From: Spartobacteria bacterium
GTDB lineage: Bacteria; Verrucomicrobiota; Verrucomicrobiia; Chthoniobacterales; UBA10450
DNA length: 64,000 bases
Direction of reading: 5' to 3'
Assembly (NCBI GenBank): GCA_003167365.1
Contig: PMTM01000012.1
Coordinates: 217,446 to 281,445 of the forward strand
Part shown: positions 1-9,506 of the stretch, piece by piece
How positions within the stretch are numbered: position 1 is the first letter of the stretch
How the letters are laid out: each line of letters starts with the position of its first letter
Program-made: the position numbers and the translations under genes
Notes under the pieces: generated by a model
Databases searched by the model: none
Seen by the model: the letters and a program-made list of their open reading frames with translations, nothing else
What the model was told of the DNA's origin: nothing

Positions 1-150
1 CCAGCGAAGCGAATGCCGATCAGCCGGCCGTTGGAGCGCCCTCAATCGTCAGTCATCAGGCATCCATGCTTTAAAAGTATCAGGTATTATCAAAAGAGGT
101 ATTGTCCCGACGAAGTGCCAACGTCCAAGGTGCCAGGAGGCGTAAAAGTT

Positions 151-1251
151 ATGAAAGGATTCTTTGTATTGGTTTGCTTTTTAGCGATTCCGCCGGTCGC
201 CCACGCGGTAGACCCTTCTCCCGTGGCGCCCGCCAAAACTGAAACCGCCGCGGACCTGAAGCAACTCGTAGCACCGATTGCATTGTACCCAGACGCATTG
301 GTCGGGCAGATCCTCGCGGCTTCAACGTATCCGGATCAGGTGGTCGGGGCTGATCGTTGGATGCAAGCGCATTCCAATTTGAAGGGAGCGGAGCTGGCAA
401 AAGAGGTGGATCAGCAAAGCTGGGACCCGAGCGTCAAAGCTCTGACCGAGTATCCGTCGGTTCTTGCTAACATGGACAAGAACCTGGCGTGGACATCGTC
501 GCTTGGGGACGTCTATATGAACCAGCCCGACGCCCTACTCAAAACGGTGCAGACGATGCGCCAGATAGCGAAAAAGGCGGGAACACTAAAGAGCACACCG
601 CAGCAGACGGTAGCGATGGAGGATCAATCGATTGATATCCAGCCGACCAACCCCAACGTCGTTTACTTGCCGCAATATAATCCATGGAGTGTTTATGGAG
701 AACCCATCCCGGCCTACGCGGACTGGTTCGAAGAGCCCGGGATCTTCTTCGGCGGACCAGACATTTTCTGGGGGGATGGTTTTGATCTGGGTTTTTACGA
801 CGGGTTCGACTGGGGTTGGCCAGTTTGGGGATGCGACTGGCATCACCACAGAGTCACCCACCGCGGAACTGCCTACACCTCGTACAGTCGAACCTTTGTC
901 GACCGCAAGAACTTCAATCGCGTCCAGGCGGAGCGAACTCGCGCCGCCAGCACTACGGCCAACGAGCGCGAGCGAGCGGTGAATGCGAATGTCGTGCCAA
1001 ACGACTTGCGTTCGACAAGGTCAGTCAATCAAGCAACCCGGACCGTGCCCCCCGCTCCGACCTCAAATATTAGCAGCTTAACGCAAGGGCGAACCATGGA
1101 GGGCACCCATTCCACTGCCTTCAGTGGTTTTAACCATGGTGGCGCAACCCGGAGCTTCTCCGCCCGCGGACAAATGAGCGCCGGCCGTAGTTTCAGCGGA
1201 GGTGGATTCTCTGGCGGTGGCGGTCACGGCGGCGGTGGCGGCCACAGATAA
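151..1251 (+). CDS. DUF3300 domain secreted protein
   Basis: A 366-residue exported protein of the DUF3300 family; its biochemical role is unknown. The start is the ATG at 151, because an AGGAGG site lies at 135-140 and a clean signal peptide follows (MKGFFVLVCFLAIPPVAHA). An ORF open further upstream, to 13, has no such signals. The conserved family block follows the signal peptide and includes LVAPIALYPDALVGQILAAS and a PTNPNVVYLPQYNPWSVYG stretch. The C-terminus is low complexity and rich in Gly, Ser and His, as is common in this family. A DUF2950 gene follows 35 bp downstream on the same strand; the two families often occur together, which suggests one transcription unit and a shared envelope function (inference). 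Confidence 0.9.
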   Translation: MKGFFVLVCFLAIPPVAHAVDPSPVAPAKTETAADLKQLVAPIALYPDALVGQILAASTYPDQVVGADRWMQAHSNLKGAELAKEVDQQSWDPSVKALTEYPSVLANMDKNLAWTSSLGDVYMNQPDALLKTVQTMRQIAKKAGTLKSTPQQTVAMEDQSIDIQPTNPNVVYLPQYNPWSVYGEPIPAYADWFEEPGIFFGGPDIFWGDGFDLGFYDGFDWGWPVWGCDWHHHRVTHRGTAYTSYSRTFVDRKNFNRVQAERTRAASTTANERERAVNANVVPNDLRSTRSVNQATRTVPPAPTSNISSLTQGRTMEGTHSTAFSGFNHGGATRSFSARGQMSAGRSFSGGGFSGGGGHGGGGGHR

Positions 1252-1286
1252 ATCAATCTCTATATAGAAAGAACGAGGAACCTCAT

Positions 1287-2198
1287 ATGAAAACAAAACT
1301 TACGCACAGCGCACGCACAGCGTTCACTGGATGCAAACCCGCCATCATTCGTTGGAGATTATTGACCGTCGCCGGGTTGCTAGCGCTGGTTGAATTCAAC
1401 TTCAGTCACAACTGCCCGGCACAGCAACCGCAGCCCGCGAATGACCGGACCTTCCCATCGTCGGAAGAAGCAAGTCGTGCTCTCTTCAACGCGGTGCAGA
1501 GTCATGACGACCAGGCCATCATGCAGATTCTCCATGGAGAAAAGGGCCTTGTTTCTCTCGGCGACGCCGAGGCGGAGAAATTCGAGCGGGAAAATTTTGT
1601 CCAGAAATACCAAGAGATGCACCGGCTGGTGCGAGAACCAGACGGAGCAACCGTGCTTTACATCGGGGCCGAGAACTGGCCTCTCCCGATCCCCCTGGTG
1701 TCGAAAAAGGGACACTGGACGTTCGATTGCAAAGCGGGAAAGAAGGAAGTGCTATTCCGGCAGATCGGAAGCAATGAGTTAACGGCCATCGCCATTTGCC
1801 ATGAGCTCATCGCGGTGGGAAAAGGAGACAAGCCCACTCTCGACGAAGCCGTCAGCGATTATATGAAACACGTTGTCAAAACCGACGCGGAAAATAAGAG
1901 CGATGCTGCGGCCGACGGGGGAAGTGAGAAATCGACGCCGTTCCACGGCTACTATTTTCGCGATCTAACCGGTCGGAAGAGTAGCGAGGCCCAGGGAACG
2001 ACCGGCGAAGTCGCGTTTCTGGCCTATCCCGCCGAATACCGCTCTTCAGGAGTGATGACGTTTATCGTAAATCAAGACGGCGTGGTCTATGAAAAAGACC
2101 TTGGTCCGAACAACGCCAAGCTGGTCACGGCCATGGTGAGCTACAAGAAGGATTCCACCTGGCGAGCGTCGGAAAATCAGGAAGTCTCAGAGCCGTAG
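1287..2198 (+). CDS. DUF2950 family secreted protein
   Basis: A 303-residue protein of the DUF2950 family, function unknown. A GAGGA ribosome site at 1275-1279 supports the ATG at 1287. The N-terminus carries a basic stretch and then a hydrophobic segment (about residues 24-45) that should export or anchor the protein. Family hallmarks visible are PSSEEASRALFNAVQSHD near residue 60, the GKKEVLFRQIGSNELTAI block, and the C-terminal FHGYYFRDL and YPAEYRSSGVMTFIVNQDG blocks. Length is normal for the family. It follows the DUF3300 gene by 35 bp and probably shares its promoter. Confidence 0.9.
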   Translation: MKTKLTHSARTAFTGCKPAIIRWRLLTVAGLLALVEFNFSHNCPAQQPQPANDRTFPSSEEASRALFNAVQSHDDQAIMQILHGEKGLVSLGDAEAEKFERENFVQKYQEMHRLVREPDGATVLYIGAENWPLPIPLVSKKGHWTFDCKAGKKEVLFRQIGSNELTAIAICHELIAVGKGDKPTLDEAVSDYMKHVVKTDAENKSDAAADGGSEKSTPFHGYYFRDLTGRKSSEAQGTTGEVAFLAYPAEYRSSGVMTFIVNQDGVVYEKDLGPNNAKLVTAMVSYKKDSTWRASENQEVSEP

Positions 2199-2386
2199 CC
2201 AGGAAAACAGCAGATCTCAACAAGGACATAATTATGTTGGGAAGCGGACTCTCCGGTCTGAATTCGCACTATTATGTTGTCTTCTTTGGCGTCACTATCG
2301 AGCTCCAAACTTCGTGACGAAAAAGAGCTCGCCCCGCTAAAATAAGCATGTTCGAACCGATATTTCTTTGGGTCCCAGTCTGTTAG

Positions 2387-2527
2387 CTTAAAAAGGTCGA
2401 CGTTGTGGCGAAACTCGTGGGTTGCGATAAAACCAGCGTCTTGAATTGGGAGAAAGGACATACAACCCCGGGCGCCAGTCACATAGCCGGAATGATGAAC
2501 TTCTTGAGTCACAACCATTTCAAAATG
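2387..2527 (+). pseudogene. relic of an XRE-type HTH regulator
   Basis: A short open stretch reads as the recognition-helix half of an XRE/Cro-type helix-turn-helix: VVAKLVGCDKTSVLNWEKG, then HTTPGASHIAGMMNFLSH. This matches the usual pattern of a 'VAELLGVs-TVxNWExGRTxP' core followed by a 'P-I-xFLGY'-like tail. An in-frame stop at 2384-2386 cuts off the first helices and no proper start or ribosome site is present. Past about 2527 the frame no longer resembles the family. It is best read as a decayed fragment of a small DNA-binding protein. The rest of 2199-2641 holds nothing else I can support. Confidence 0.5.
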
Positions 2528-2641
2528 ACCGCGGCGCGAACCAATACATCTAAGCGTGGTCGCGCAATCCAAAGGACCGCACGAGCGATGACCGGAACGT
2601 AGGGCTCGGTCGTGGGAGCTGCCGGCTTTGGTAAAAGGCGG

Positions 2642-3409
2642 TCAAAGTCCTGGACTGCCCTGCATGATCCCGCCATCGGCGAAGACAGTTGTGGCCGTAA
2701 TGTAACTAGCTCCCTCGCTGGCCAAGAACCCAACGAGACTGGCGATTTCCTCGGGCATTGCCACGCGACCCAACGGAATCGCGCTGTCCAGTTTTTTCAA
2801 GAGCGTCGGATCATTCATCGTGCCGAGGTTAATCGGCGTCGTCACGGCGCCGGGACCGACGCCGACGACGAGAATGTTGTGCGGCGCCAGCTCGACTCCT
2901 GCCGTACGCGTCAACATCCGCATCCCGCCTTTCGAGAGGCAGTAGGCTGTGTTGCCGGGCATCGGCCAGTCTTCATGCACGGAGGTGATATTAATAATGC
3001 GACCACCATCACCTTGTCTGATCATCTGCTGCGCGGCGAACTGGGTGCCGAAGAACGCACTCTTTAGATTTATGGCGAGCACCTTTTCATACTGCGCCTC
3101 GGTCGTATCGAGAATAGACGTGCGCGTTTCGATGCCGGCGTTATTGACCATGATGTCCACGCGCCCGAATTCCTTGACCGCGGTGGCGAATAAGTTTTGC
3201 AAATCGGCGACCTGGCTAACGTCGGCTTCCACCCCGATCACACGATCACCGAACGCGAGGACCTGTTTTTCGAGAGCATCGGTCGCTTCGGGATGCGCGA
3301 GATAGTCAATGATAATGCTGGCGCCTTGCCGGGCGAGTTCCAATACGATGGCCATGCCGATGCCGCTATTGCCACCGGTGACGATGGCTACTTTGCTTTT
3401 AAGATTCAT
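2642..3409 (-). CDS. SDR family NAD(P)-dependent oxidoreductase
   Basis: A 255-residue classical short-chain dehydrogenase of the glucose 1-dehydrogenase/3-oxoacyl-ACP reductase type. The cofactor motif TGGNSGIG is at residues 11-18, VNNAG near residue 90, the catalytic Ser in INITSVHE, the YxxxK pair in AYCLSKGG, and the late PGAV...T segment is present. The C-terminus ends in the usual ASYITATTVFADGG block. The ATG at 3409 is chosen because the family starts there and a GGGAA stretch lies just upstream; the ORF is open to 3700 but that extension is not family-like. The substrate cannot be read from sequence. A transporter gene lies 41 bp upstream on the same strand. Confidence 0.88.
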   Translation of the reverse strand: MNLKSKVAIVTGGNSGIGMAIVLELARQGASIIIDYLAHPEATDALEKQVLAFGDRVIGVEADVSQVADLQNLFATAVKEFGRVDIMVNNAGIETRTSILDTTEAQYEKVLAINLKSAFFGTQFAAQQMIRQGDGGRIINITSVHEDWPMPGNTAYCLSKGGMRMLTRTAGVELAPHNILVVGVGPGAVTTPINLGTMNDPTLLKKLDSAIPLGRVAMPEEIASLVGFLASEGASYITATTVFADGGIMQGSPGL

Positions 3410-3450
3410 GATGTTTTCCCTGGTTCTTGAGCTGGATCGTTGAGTGAATG

Positions 3451-4641
3451 TTAGGCTGGGGCCGAAGATTTGCGGGTAACGAAGAAGGATAAGGCCGCCA
3501 TGGCGAGAGCAATCAGTGCGGTTCCACCGTAGATGGTGTTCAAAGCTAATCCCGCCCACGTTTGCAATGGGCCAACACCAAAAGCGGCAAGGCCGTAGCC
3601 TATCTGATAGAATGCAATCAGGCCGCCGGCCACTGAAGCGGTGATGGTCGTCAATTCCTTCTGGCCAAAACTGATGGTCAGCGGCAACAAGGCCGAACAA
3701 CCGAGTCCGGCCACACCAAAACTAAAAATGCCGAGTAGCACACTGGCTTTTGGCACAACCGCACTGGCAACGAAAGCGGCCGCGACGACGAGCGGCAAAA
3801 CCCGGCAGACCAGTCGTTCGGGAAACCATTTTCCGATCGTGGCGAACAGGATGCGTCCGGCGGTCACCGTGGCCCAGAAAATCGTCAAGGCGGACGACGC
3901 GAGCGACATTTTTGCGCTGAAATGTTTCGTCATGTAAAGCGAAGCCCAGTTGCCGTTCATGGTTTCGCACACGCCGTAGAGCACGGCGAAGGCGGCGAAA
4001 ATCCAAAAGCGCACGGGAAATTTGATCTTAACTTTCTGTACGCGGGCGGTGTCAGTTTGTCCGCCTTTTTTCAAGGGCTGACTGAAACTGGAAAACAACA
4101 GTCCGAAAATCAGCATGCCGACGAGTACCGGTAGACCCCACCAGATTCCCAGCCCCACAAACAGTGCGATAAAGACTGGGGCCAACGCCGTGCCCAATCC
4201 CAAGAGCGCATTCAAAGCGAGCACGGCCTTGTCCACCTTATGGGGAAAAAATGCCGCGGCCAACGTATTGAGCGCCGGTACGGTGAAGCCAAAGCCGATT
4301 CCCATGCAACTCGTGGCGACCAGCAGAGTTCCATAAGCCAATAAGTGTTCCGACATCGCGAACCGGCTCACGACGAGCAGGGTCATGGCCAGCAGATTCG
4401 CAAACAGTCCCAGCAGATAAATGCGTTTGGTGCCGAGGCGGCTTCGCAGACCCGCGCCCAGCAGCGCCGCTACAATGGCCATGATGGCCTGCGGCACAAA
4501 CATGCCGCCGTATTCCGTGCTAGTTAGGCCATAATGGGTGGGACTAGTGAATACGGCGCTCGCCGCCGGAAAGGTGACCAGCCCGACGCCTTGAATCACA
4601 CCGGCGGCATAGACGGTGATGATCTCGCGGCGTTGAGCCAT
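3451..4641 (-). CDS. MFS transporter
   Basis: An integral membrane protein of about 396 residues with roughly twelve hydrophobic segments, typical of the major facilitator superfamily. The loop between helices 2 and 3 carries GLRSRLGTKRIYLLG, the usual G-x-x-D/S-R-x-G-x-(K/R) type motif A. Helices continue through GIGFGFTVPALNTLAAAFFP and a C-terminal half beginning near FWIFAAFAVLYGV. The ATG at 4641 (MAQRRE) is preferred over an upstream start at 4686, which would run 35 bp into the preceding GMC oxidoreductase gene. The substrate is unknown. It lies between the GMC oxidoreductase and the SDR on the same strand with short gaps, so the three may form an operon handling one compound (inference). 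Confidence 0.85.
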   Translation of the reverse strand: MAQRREIITVYAAGVIQGVGLVTFPAASAVFTSPTHYGLTSTEYGGMFVPQAIMAIVAALLGAGLRSRLGTKRIYLLGLFANLLAMTLLVVSRFAMSEHLLAYGTLLVATSCMGIGFGFTVPALNTLAAAFFPHKVDKAVLALNALLGLGTALAPVFIALFVGLGIWWGLPVLVGMLIFGLLFSSFSQPLKKGGQTDTARVQKVKIKFPVRFWIFAAFAVLYGVCETMNGNWASLYMTKHFSAKMSLASSALTIFWATVTAGRILFATIGKWFPERLVCRVLPLVVAAAFVASAVVPKASVLLGIFSFGVAGLGCSALLPLTISFGQKELTTITASVAGGLIAFYQIGYGLAAFGVGPLQTWAGLALNTIYGGTALIALAMAALSFFVTRKSSAPA

Positions 4642-4651
4642 TTTGAATTTT

Positions 4652-6205
4652 CTATCGGAGACGTTCGAGTAGATGATCCCCCACACGGAGTGCGTTGGCG
4701 ATAATGGTTAGTGATGGGTTAACCGCCCCGCAGGAAGGAAAAAAGGAACCGTCCACGACATAGAGATTGCCAATGTCGTGTGCGCGGCAGTCGAGATTCA
4801 GCACAGAAGTCTTCGCGTCCGATCCGAACCGACAAGTACCGTTCTGATGTCCGATGCCTTCCAGAGGAATGGATTTCTTGAGGTAGAACTCGTCCGGAAC
4901 ATAAGTATGTCCACCGTCCACTTCCTTTAAGACTTGTTCCCATCGCTTGATCAAGCGTTGGTAAGCCTTCTCGTTATTCGGAGTGTAATCGAGCTGGATG
5001 CCTTCCCCGGCGATCCACCGCACGCGGTTATTGTGGCTGGGCAAATCTTCAGTCGTTAACCACCAAGGAACAGCGTGAGACTTCATCGTCTTTAACACGA
5101 TGGAAGGCGTGAGGGGCGGCGCTTCGCCCTTCATCATTTCCCATTTGAAAGAGCCCACCAATTGAATCCCGCCCATCGGATAGGGGTAATCTTTCTCGCC
5201 GAAGTAGAAGTCGTGCACGGCCACCGTCTTCATATACTTGCTGGGATTCGGCTTTAAGCCGATCGAAAGGACGATGGCGGCTTTGTGAAACATGAAGTTC
5301 CGCCCGACCAGGTCGGAACTATTGGCCAAACCGGTAGGATGAGAGCTATTCGCACTGCGCAAGAGTAACGCGGCGGAGTTGATCGCCCCGCAGGCGACTA
5401 CCACGATGGGGGCAGTGTACGTTTGCTTGCGCTTGCCGCCGTCGAATTCAACTTCGACGCCCGTGATCTCGGTGCCGGTGGCGTTGGTTGTAAGTTTATT
5501 GACGTAGGCGCCAATGAGAAGCGTCACGTTCGGCAATCCGAAGATGGGTCGGATGCAGTTATGGTCCGCGTCCGACTTGGCCCCGACCAGGCAAGGAAAG
5601 CCGTCGCAGGTATCGCAACGGATACACTGACTCTGCCAGCGCACTTGCTCGTTTAATTTAATCCCAACGGGGCACGGAAAGGGATGGTAGCCGCCTGCCT
5701 TAAGCTCATCGTGAATCTCCTGGATGCGCGGCTCGTTACTAACGGGCGGATGGGGATAGGGCTGTCCGCTCGGCGGTTCCGTCGGATCGGCACCGCGCTC
5801 GCCATGCGCTTGGTAAAGGACCTCGGCTTTGTCGTAGTAAGACTGGTAGTCGCGGTATTTCAACGGCCACTCGAGCGAGATCCCATCTTCGTGCCGGACC
5901 TCGTCAAAGTCGCGCTCCCGCAGTCGGAAGAGGGCGGCGCCATACACCTTGGTGTTACCGCCGACCCAGTAAGCAGTCTGAGGGTGCAGTGGCTTGCCGT
6001 CGCTATCCTGCCAAACTTCGTCGGTATGATAGCGGTTCTCGCTAAAGACCGCTTCGGTATTCCAGTTCTCTTTCTCCTGGGGTAGGAAGGTGCCGCGTTC
6101 CAGAATGAGGATACGCTTTCCGCTCGGAGCGAGGCAGTGAGCAAGAGCGCCTCCGCCCGCGCCAGTCCCGATGATGATGACGTCAAAATCCTCAGAAGAA
6201 GTCAT
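4652..6205 (-). CDS. GMC family FAD-dependent oxidoreductase
   Basis: A 517-residue glucose-methanol-choline type flavoprotein. The Rossmann motif IIIGTGAGGGALAHCLA is at about residues 10-27. The C-terminal catalytic block has GIGHQNGTCRFG (active-site His) and NLYVVDGSFFPSCGAVNPSLTIIANALR-type sequence with the second conserved Asn. A compact Cys cluster, CIRCDTCDGFPC, lies near residue 195 and could hold a metal or disulfides; related bacterial GMC enzymes can carry such a cluster, but its function here is inference. No signal peptide is seen. The electron acceptor and the alcohol substrate cannot be read. It is the first gene of a minus-strand run with an MFS transporter and an SDR. Confidence 0.9.
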   Translation of the reverse strand: MTSSEDFDVIIIGTGAGGGALAHCLAPSGKRILILERGTFLPQEKENWNTEAVFSENRYHTDEVWQDSDGKPLHPQTAYWVGGNTKVYGAALFRLRERDFDEVRHEDGISLEWPLKYRDYQSYYDKAEVLYQAHGERGADPTEPPSGQPYPHPPVSNEPRIQEIHDELKAGGYHPFPCPVGIKLNEQVRWQSQCIRCDTCDGFPCLVGAKSDADHNCIRPIFGLPNVTLLIGAYVNKLTTNATGTEITGVEVEFDGGKRKQTYTAPIVVVACGAINSAALLLRSANSSHPTGLANSSDLVGRNFMFHKAAIVLSIGLKPNPSKYMKTVAVHDFYFGEKDYPYPMGGIQLVGSFKWEMMKGEAPPLTPSIVLKTMKSHAVPWWLTTEDLPSHNNRVRWIAGEGIQLDYTPNNEKAYQRLIKRWEQVLKEVDGGHTYVPDEFYLKKSIPLEGIGHQNGTCRFGSDAKTSVLNLDCRAHDIGNLYVVDGSFFPSCGAVNPSLTIIANALRVGDHLLERLR

Positions 6206-6479
6206 ACGCGGAGTAACTTCTAAGCTGAGCGCACCTTGAGAGCAAAGTCCCGCGTAGCTGCAGGTGCGGAGCCTTTAGTTTGGTCGATGGCAATTCCGGC
6301 GGGTGGAGAGTCGATCCTATGCGCAGCATTTTGCCGGAAGGCATCGCGCGAATCTTGTCGTTCACCCGCTATACCATGCGCGAGCGATTCAGTTTCTCGG
6401 TAAGGTAGCCTTGCAGGGTTTGGGTCGGCAGGTCGAATACCGGTCGGTCGCGAAGTGAGTGTTGCACAATCTCCCATCG

Positions 6480-8858
6480 TCACAAGGAAATGCCGAAATT
6501 CCTCCCCTCCCAATGTTCTGGTTGAACCCAGTGGAAGGTGAATACCAACTTACCACCGGATCGGAATTGATCGGCCGGAAGATCGACTACATGAACACCC
6601 AGCTCCGTGTCCCGCGTTTCTGTATTATGAGTGGTCTGCCAGTTGTCGGTGCTCCAATGAAGAGTCGCGGGCGCGAGCACTTCGATGCGAAGGTTCTTTC
6701 CTTTACTCAACGATTGGATTTTGTCGATAAAACGCCAGCTCTCGAAGTCCGCATATTTTTTTTCTACCAGATACCGTTTCGCCGGGGCCGGCGACATATC
6801 GAAGACTTTTCGCTCACGGAGCGATCGCGAAAGTTTGATGTACTCGGCATGCGCCCAAACCAAAGGCATGCCCGAGCCGGAGGGTCTTCCGAAGAATAAA
6901 CTCTGTTCCGGGATGTCCGGTGCATCCCAAATTTGCTCCGGGATCATCCCGCCGTCGCTGGAAAATGCTTCCATGGCCCGCATCAGCCGGCGTGCTTCCT
7001 CCTCGTGGCCGGCAGCCAATTCGTAATGCGCGCGCTCGCCCGTGAGCAACGGCCACGCGCGTCCGATGCCCGTCCCATCGAAAGGCGAACCGTCGGCATG
7101 TTCGCCGTACCCGTCGTGATTGTAACGATGCCAGCACGGCCCGTACGGCGTTTCAATTTTCAGCAGCGAATCGATCACACGCACGGTGTTGATCATGCGC
7201 GGGTCATCCGCGGCGCGCAGTCCAAAGCGGACCAATGCCAGCGCGTCGATGGAAACAATACTGGCCGCGGGCACAAGTGTCCGTGCCACCACGTTTTTCA
7301 TTTCGATTTGCCCCTCGACCGGCGAAGCGCCATTTCCGTTGTGCGGAGCAATGCGCACGTAATAGCCTTCGACACCCACTTTTTTCGCCAGCTCGGTCCC
7401 GCTCGCGTAGGTCCAACGCTCCACGCTATCGTTCCAGGCATCGGCGGTTTCGCGCAGGTAATTCGCGATCTCGGGCTCAGGCGCTAATTCCGCGCCCTCG
7501 AGCAGCGCCGCGATTTCCACCGCGATTGTGTAAGGCGAGTAACCGCCCACTTCTTCCCAGCGATCCTGATCCGTCGCGGGCCCCCGCTGAACGATATAGG
7601 AAAGCGCCTTGCGCACCATCGGCCAAAGGCGCGTTGCCTCCGCCTGATCGATGAGCTTTTCCTGCAACGCCGTTGCTGTGAGCAAAATGGGAAATGCGCA
7701 TTCGTCCATCTGCTTGCCGCGCCAATAGCCGGCACCCGGCACCCACATGTTTTGAGGCCAGCTCCCGTCGGCTTCTTGTGTAACGGCGAGATAACGCAGC
7801 ACCTGTGCCGCTGGCCGTCCGGCGCCCGCCGCAAGCAGTCCGCCGGTCACTTGTGCAAGATCCCGTACCCACACCAGATGATAACCGCCGCGTTCCGCGT
7901 CTCCCTTGGCAAAGCCCCATGGGATGGAAAGACTGGCGACAATTCCACCGGGAAATTTTTTTGCCTGATGCGTATGCAAGGCCGCTGTACTAATGCGGTA
8001 ATAATCGAATGCTCCGTCATGTCGGGCTGCCGGTGCGCGCAGACTTTTTTGCCACTCCTGCCACCCTCGGAGGTATCCATCTCGGGACGCAGCAAATCCA
8101 TCGAGCAAACTGGCGCGGGCGTGATGCGCAGCGCCCACCGGCGTGGAATCAAAACCCAAAGCAAGGGTAAATTCGCCATCGCAGTTGTTGAGATCGATCT
8201 GCGCGGTCAACGCCACGTTCCCGTTGCTTGCGCGCGAATAGTTCCACTCCATCCGTTTGTGCTGATAAAGATCCTGCCAGCCATCGGAAACTCCCACGTA
8301 ACCGGCCGAGCAGTTCAAAAACGGTGCCGAGCAAGCCAGAGCGAGCGCGTTGCTCTTGCATTCGGCAAACAAGAATCGCTGGCCCCATGCCTCGCCGATC
8401 CACGCCGTGTTATTTGCTCCTCCGTCATTGAGATGCGGGGCGAGCAAGACATACAAAAAAAACTTACCCTCTTTTAGCGCGACGAAGCGGGTGCGCAGCA
8501 ACAGCACATCGAGCCGCGGATCGGTAATGATCTCTTTTTCGATGCGGTACCGTCCCTCTTCACATTCATTTGTTAGGCGAAATGCGGGCACGTCGTCGGC
8601 CAGGTATTCGACCTTGTGCTTGGTGTGGCGTTTTTCTTCTGAAAAAAATTCTTTCCCATCGGTGACGATAAAACCCATGTCACGCGTGCACGCGCGATCG
8701 ACCTCGGGCCAGTAAATTTCGTTCAGTATTCCGTGGCTGACCGTGAACCAGACCTGGCTGGCAGGTTGGACCGCGGTCCCCACGCCCGTCTTCGCGCTCG
8801 ATGTCCAGCGTGGCTCAATGCCGGGAGCACCAGGTGCGTTACGATTTGATGTCAGCAT
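6480..8858 (-). CDS. GH15 glucan 1,4-alpha-glucosidase (glucoamylase)
   Basis: A 792-residue glucoamylase-type protein that should release glucose from the ends of alpha-1,4-glucans. The first part (about residues 1-270) is a beta-rich glucodextranase/glucoamylase N-domain containing VWFTVSHGILNEIYWPEVD. The (alpha/alpha)6 catalytic domain follows, with YHLVWVRDLAQVTGGLLAAG and GGMIPEQIWD, whose Glu falls where the general acid is expected, and GSGMPLVWAHAEYIKL. A short C-terminal beta domain ends with TFHWVQPEHWEGR. No obvious signal peptide is present, so it is probably cytoplasmic and acts on stored glucan. ATG 8858 is chosen; an alternative GTG lies at 8906. The 274 bp between this gene and the GMC gene hold no gene I can support. 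Confidence 0.9.
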   Translation of the reverse strand: MLTSNRNAPGAPGIEPRWTSSAKTGVGTAVQPASQVWFTVSHGILNEIYWPEVDRACTRDMGFIVTDGKEFFSEEKRHTKHKVEYLADDVPAFRLTNECEEGRYRIEKEIITDPRLDVLLLRTRFVALKEGKFFLYVLLAPHLNDGGANNTAWIGEAWGQRFLFAECKSNALALACSAPFLNCSAGYVGVSDGWQDLYQHKRMEWNYSRASNGNVALTAQIDLNNCDGEFTLALGFDSTPVGAAHHARASLLDGFAASRDGYLRGWQEWQKSLRAPAARHDGAFDYYRISTAALHTHQAKKFPGGIVASLSIPWGFAKGDAERGGYHLVWVRDLAQVTGGLLAAGAGRPAAQVLRYLAVTQEADGSWPQNMWVPGAGYWRGKQMDECAFPILLTATALQEKLIDQAEATRLWPMVRKALSYIVQRGPATDQDRWEEVGGYSPYTIAVEIAALLEGAELAPEPEIANYLRETADAWNDSVERWTYASGTELAKKVGVEGYYVRIAPHNGNGASPVEGQIEMKNVVARTLVPAASIVSIDALALVRFGLRAADDPRMINTVRVIDSLLKIETPYGPCWHRYNHDGYGEHADGSPFDGTGIGRAWPLLTGERAHYELAAGHEEEARRLMRAMEAFSSDGGMIPEQIWDAPDIPEQSLFFGRPSGSGMPLVWAHAEYIKLSRSLRERKVFDMSPAPAKRYLVEKKYADFESWRFIDKIQSLSKGKNLRIEVLAPATLHWSTDNWQTTHNTETRDTELGVHVVDLPADQFRSGGKLVFTFHWVQPEHWEGRNFGISL

Positions 8859-9000
8859 GATTTTAGGGAGTGATCGCGCGCCTTTGCTTAAGAAATCTTC
8901 CGGCACTTTCGCACCATGCCGAGTCTGTTAGCAAAGATTCTTCGGTAGCCGAACTCGAGACGATTGACTGATCTACCCCGACCTGTTTGGCCGGCTTAGA

Positions 9001-9462
9001 TCACGGTTTTTTCTCCTCGCAGAGCTTTTGGAAACGGGGGTCGCCACGCAAAGGGTCCCATTTCGGATCGAGCCTTAGAAGCGCCGGCGTAAGGAAGTCA
9101 GTATACGGAATCTCCAAAAGACGCTGCAGCCTTGGAATCGCGCGGTTCTTGTCGCCGACTAAGGCCTCGACGGACGCCAAATATCCCTCGTACGTAGGCC
9201 CATCCACTGCATCCTTCCCAATTGGCAGCAGCGTGATCGCACGCTCACCTTCTTTTATCGCTGCATCCTTCTCCCCGAGCACAGCATGAATTAGCGAAAG
9301 CGCTGACGCAAAAAGCGGGTTATCTGGGACCTTCTGGCAGAACGTTTCTAGCGGACGCAGCATTTGTTGAGCAGTGGCTCTGGCGCCGGCAATATCGCCA
9401 GTCTTCGTAAGTCGCGGCGTAGAGTTCCCGGACTTCCTTGGCGGTTCATCGTCCGTTAACAT
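9001..9462 (-). pseudogene. C-terminal remnant of a TPR-type regulator
   Basis: The 150-residue reading frame resembles only the tail of large TPR proteins that follow a kinase or winged-helix domain. It shows helical repeats (ALSLIHAVLGEKDAAIKEGE, VEALVGDKNRAIPRLQRLL) and the stereotyped ending LRLDPKWDPLRGDPRFQKLC. The upstream kinase or DNA-binding part is missing: only 44 bp separate it from the end of the next gene upstream, and the first 15 residues do not look like the family. No ribosome site is seen at 9462. It is best treated as a truncated relic, though expression as a small TPR protein cannot be excluded. Confidence 0.6.
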
Positions 9463-9506
9463 CCGTCAGCGAGTGCTGGTTGGCGAACACTACCAGTCCT
9501 CCCGTT

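Noticed and set aside
2177..2572. 131-residue minus-strand ORF over the gap after DUF2950
   Set aside because: No family resemblance, overlaps the 3' end of the DUF2950 gene, and the plus strand reads as an HTH relic.
6220..6479. Possible protein remnant between the GMC and GH15 genes on the minus strand
   Set aside because: Short stretches look protein-like in more than one frame (for example FDLPTQTLQGYLTEKLNRS), but I could not name a family or find a start.
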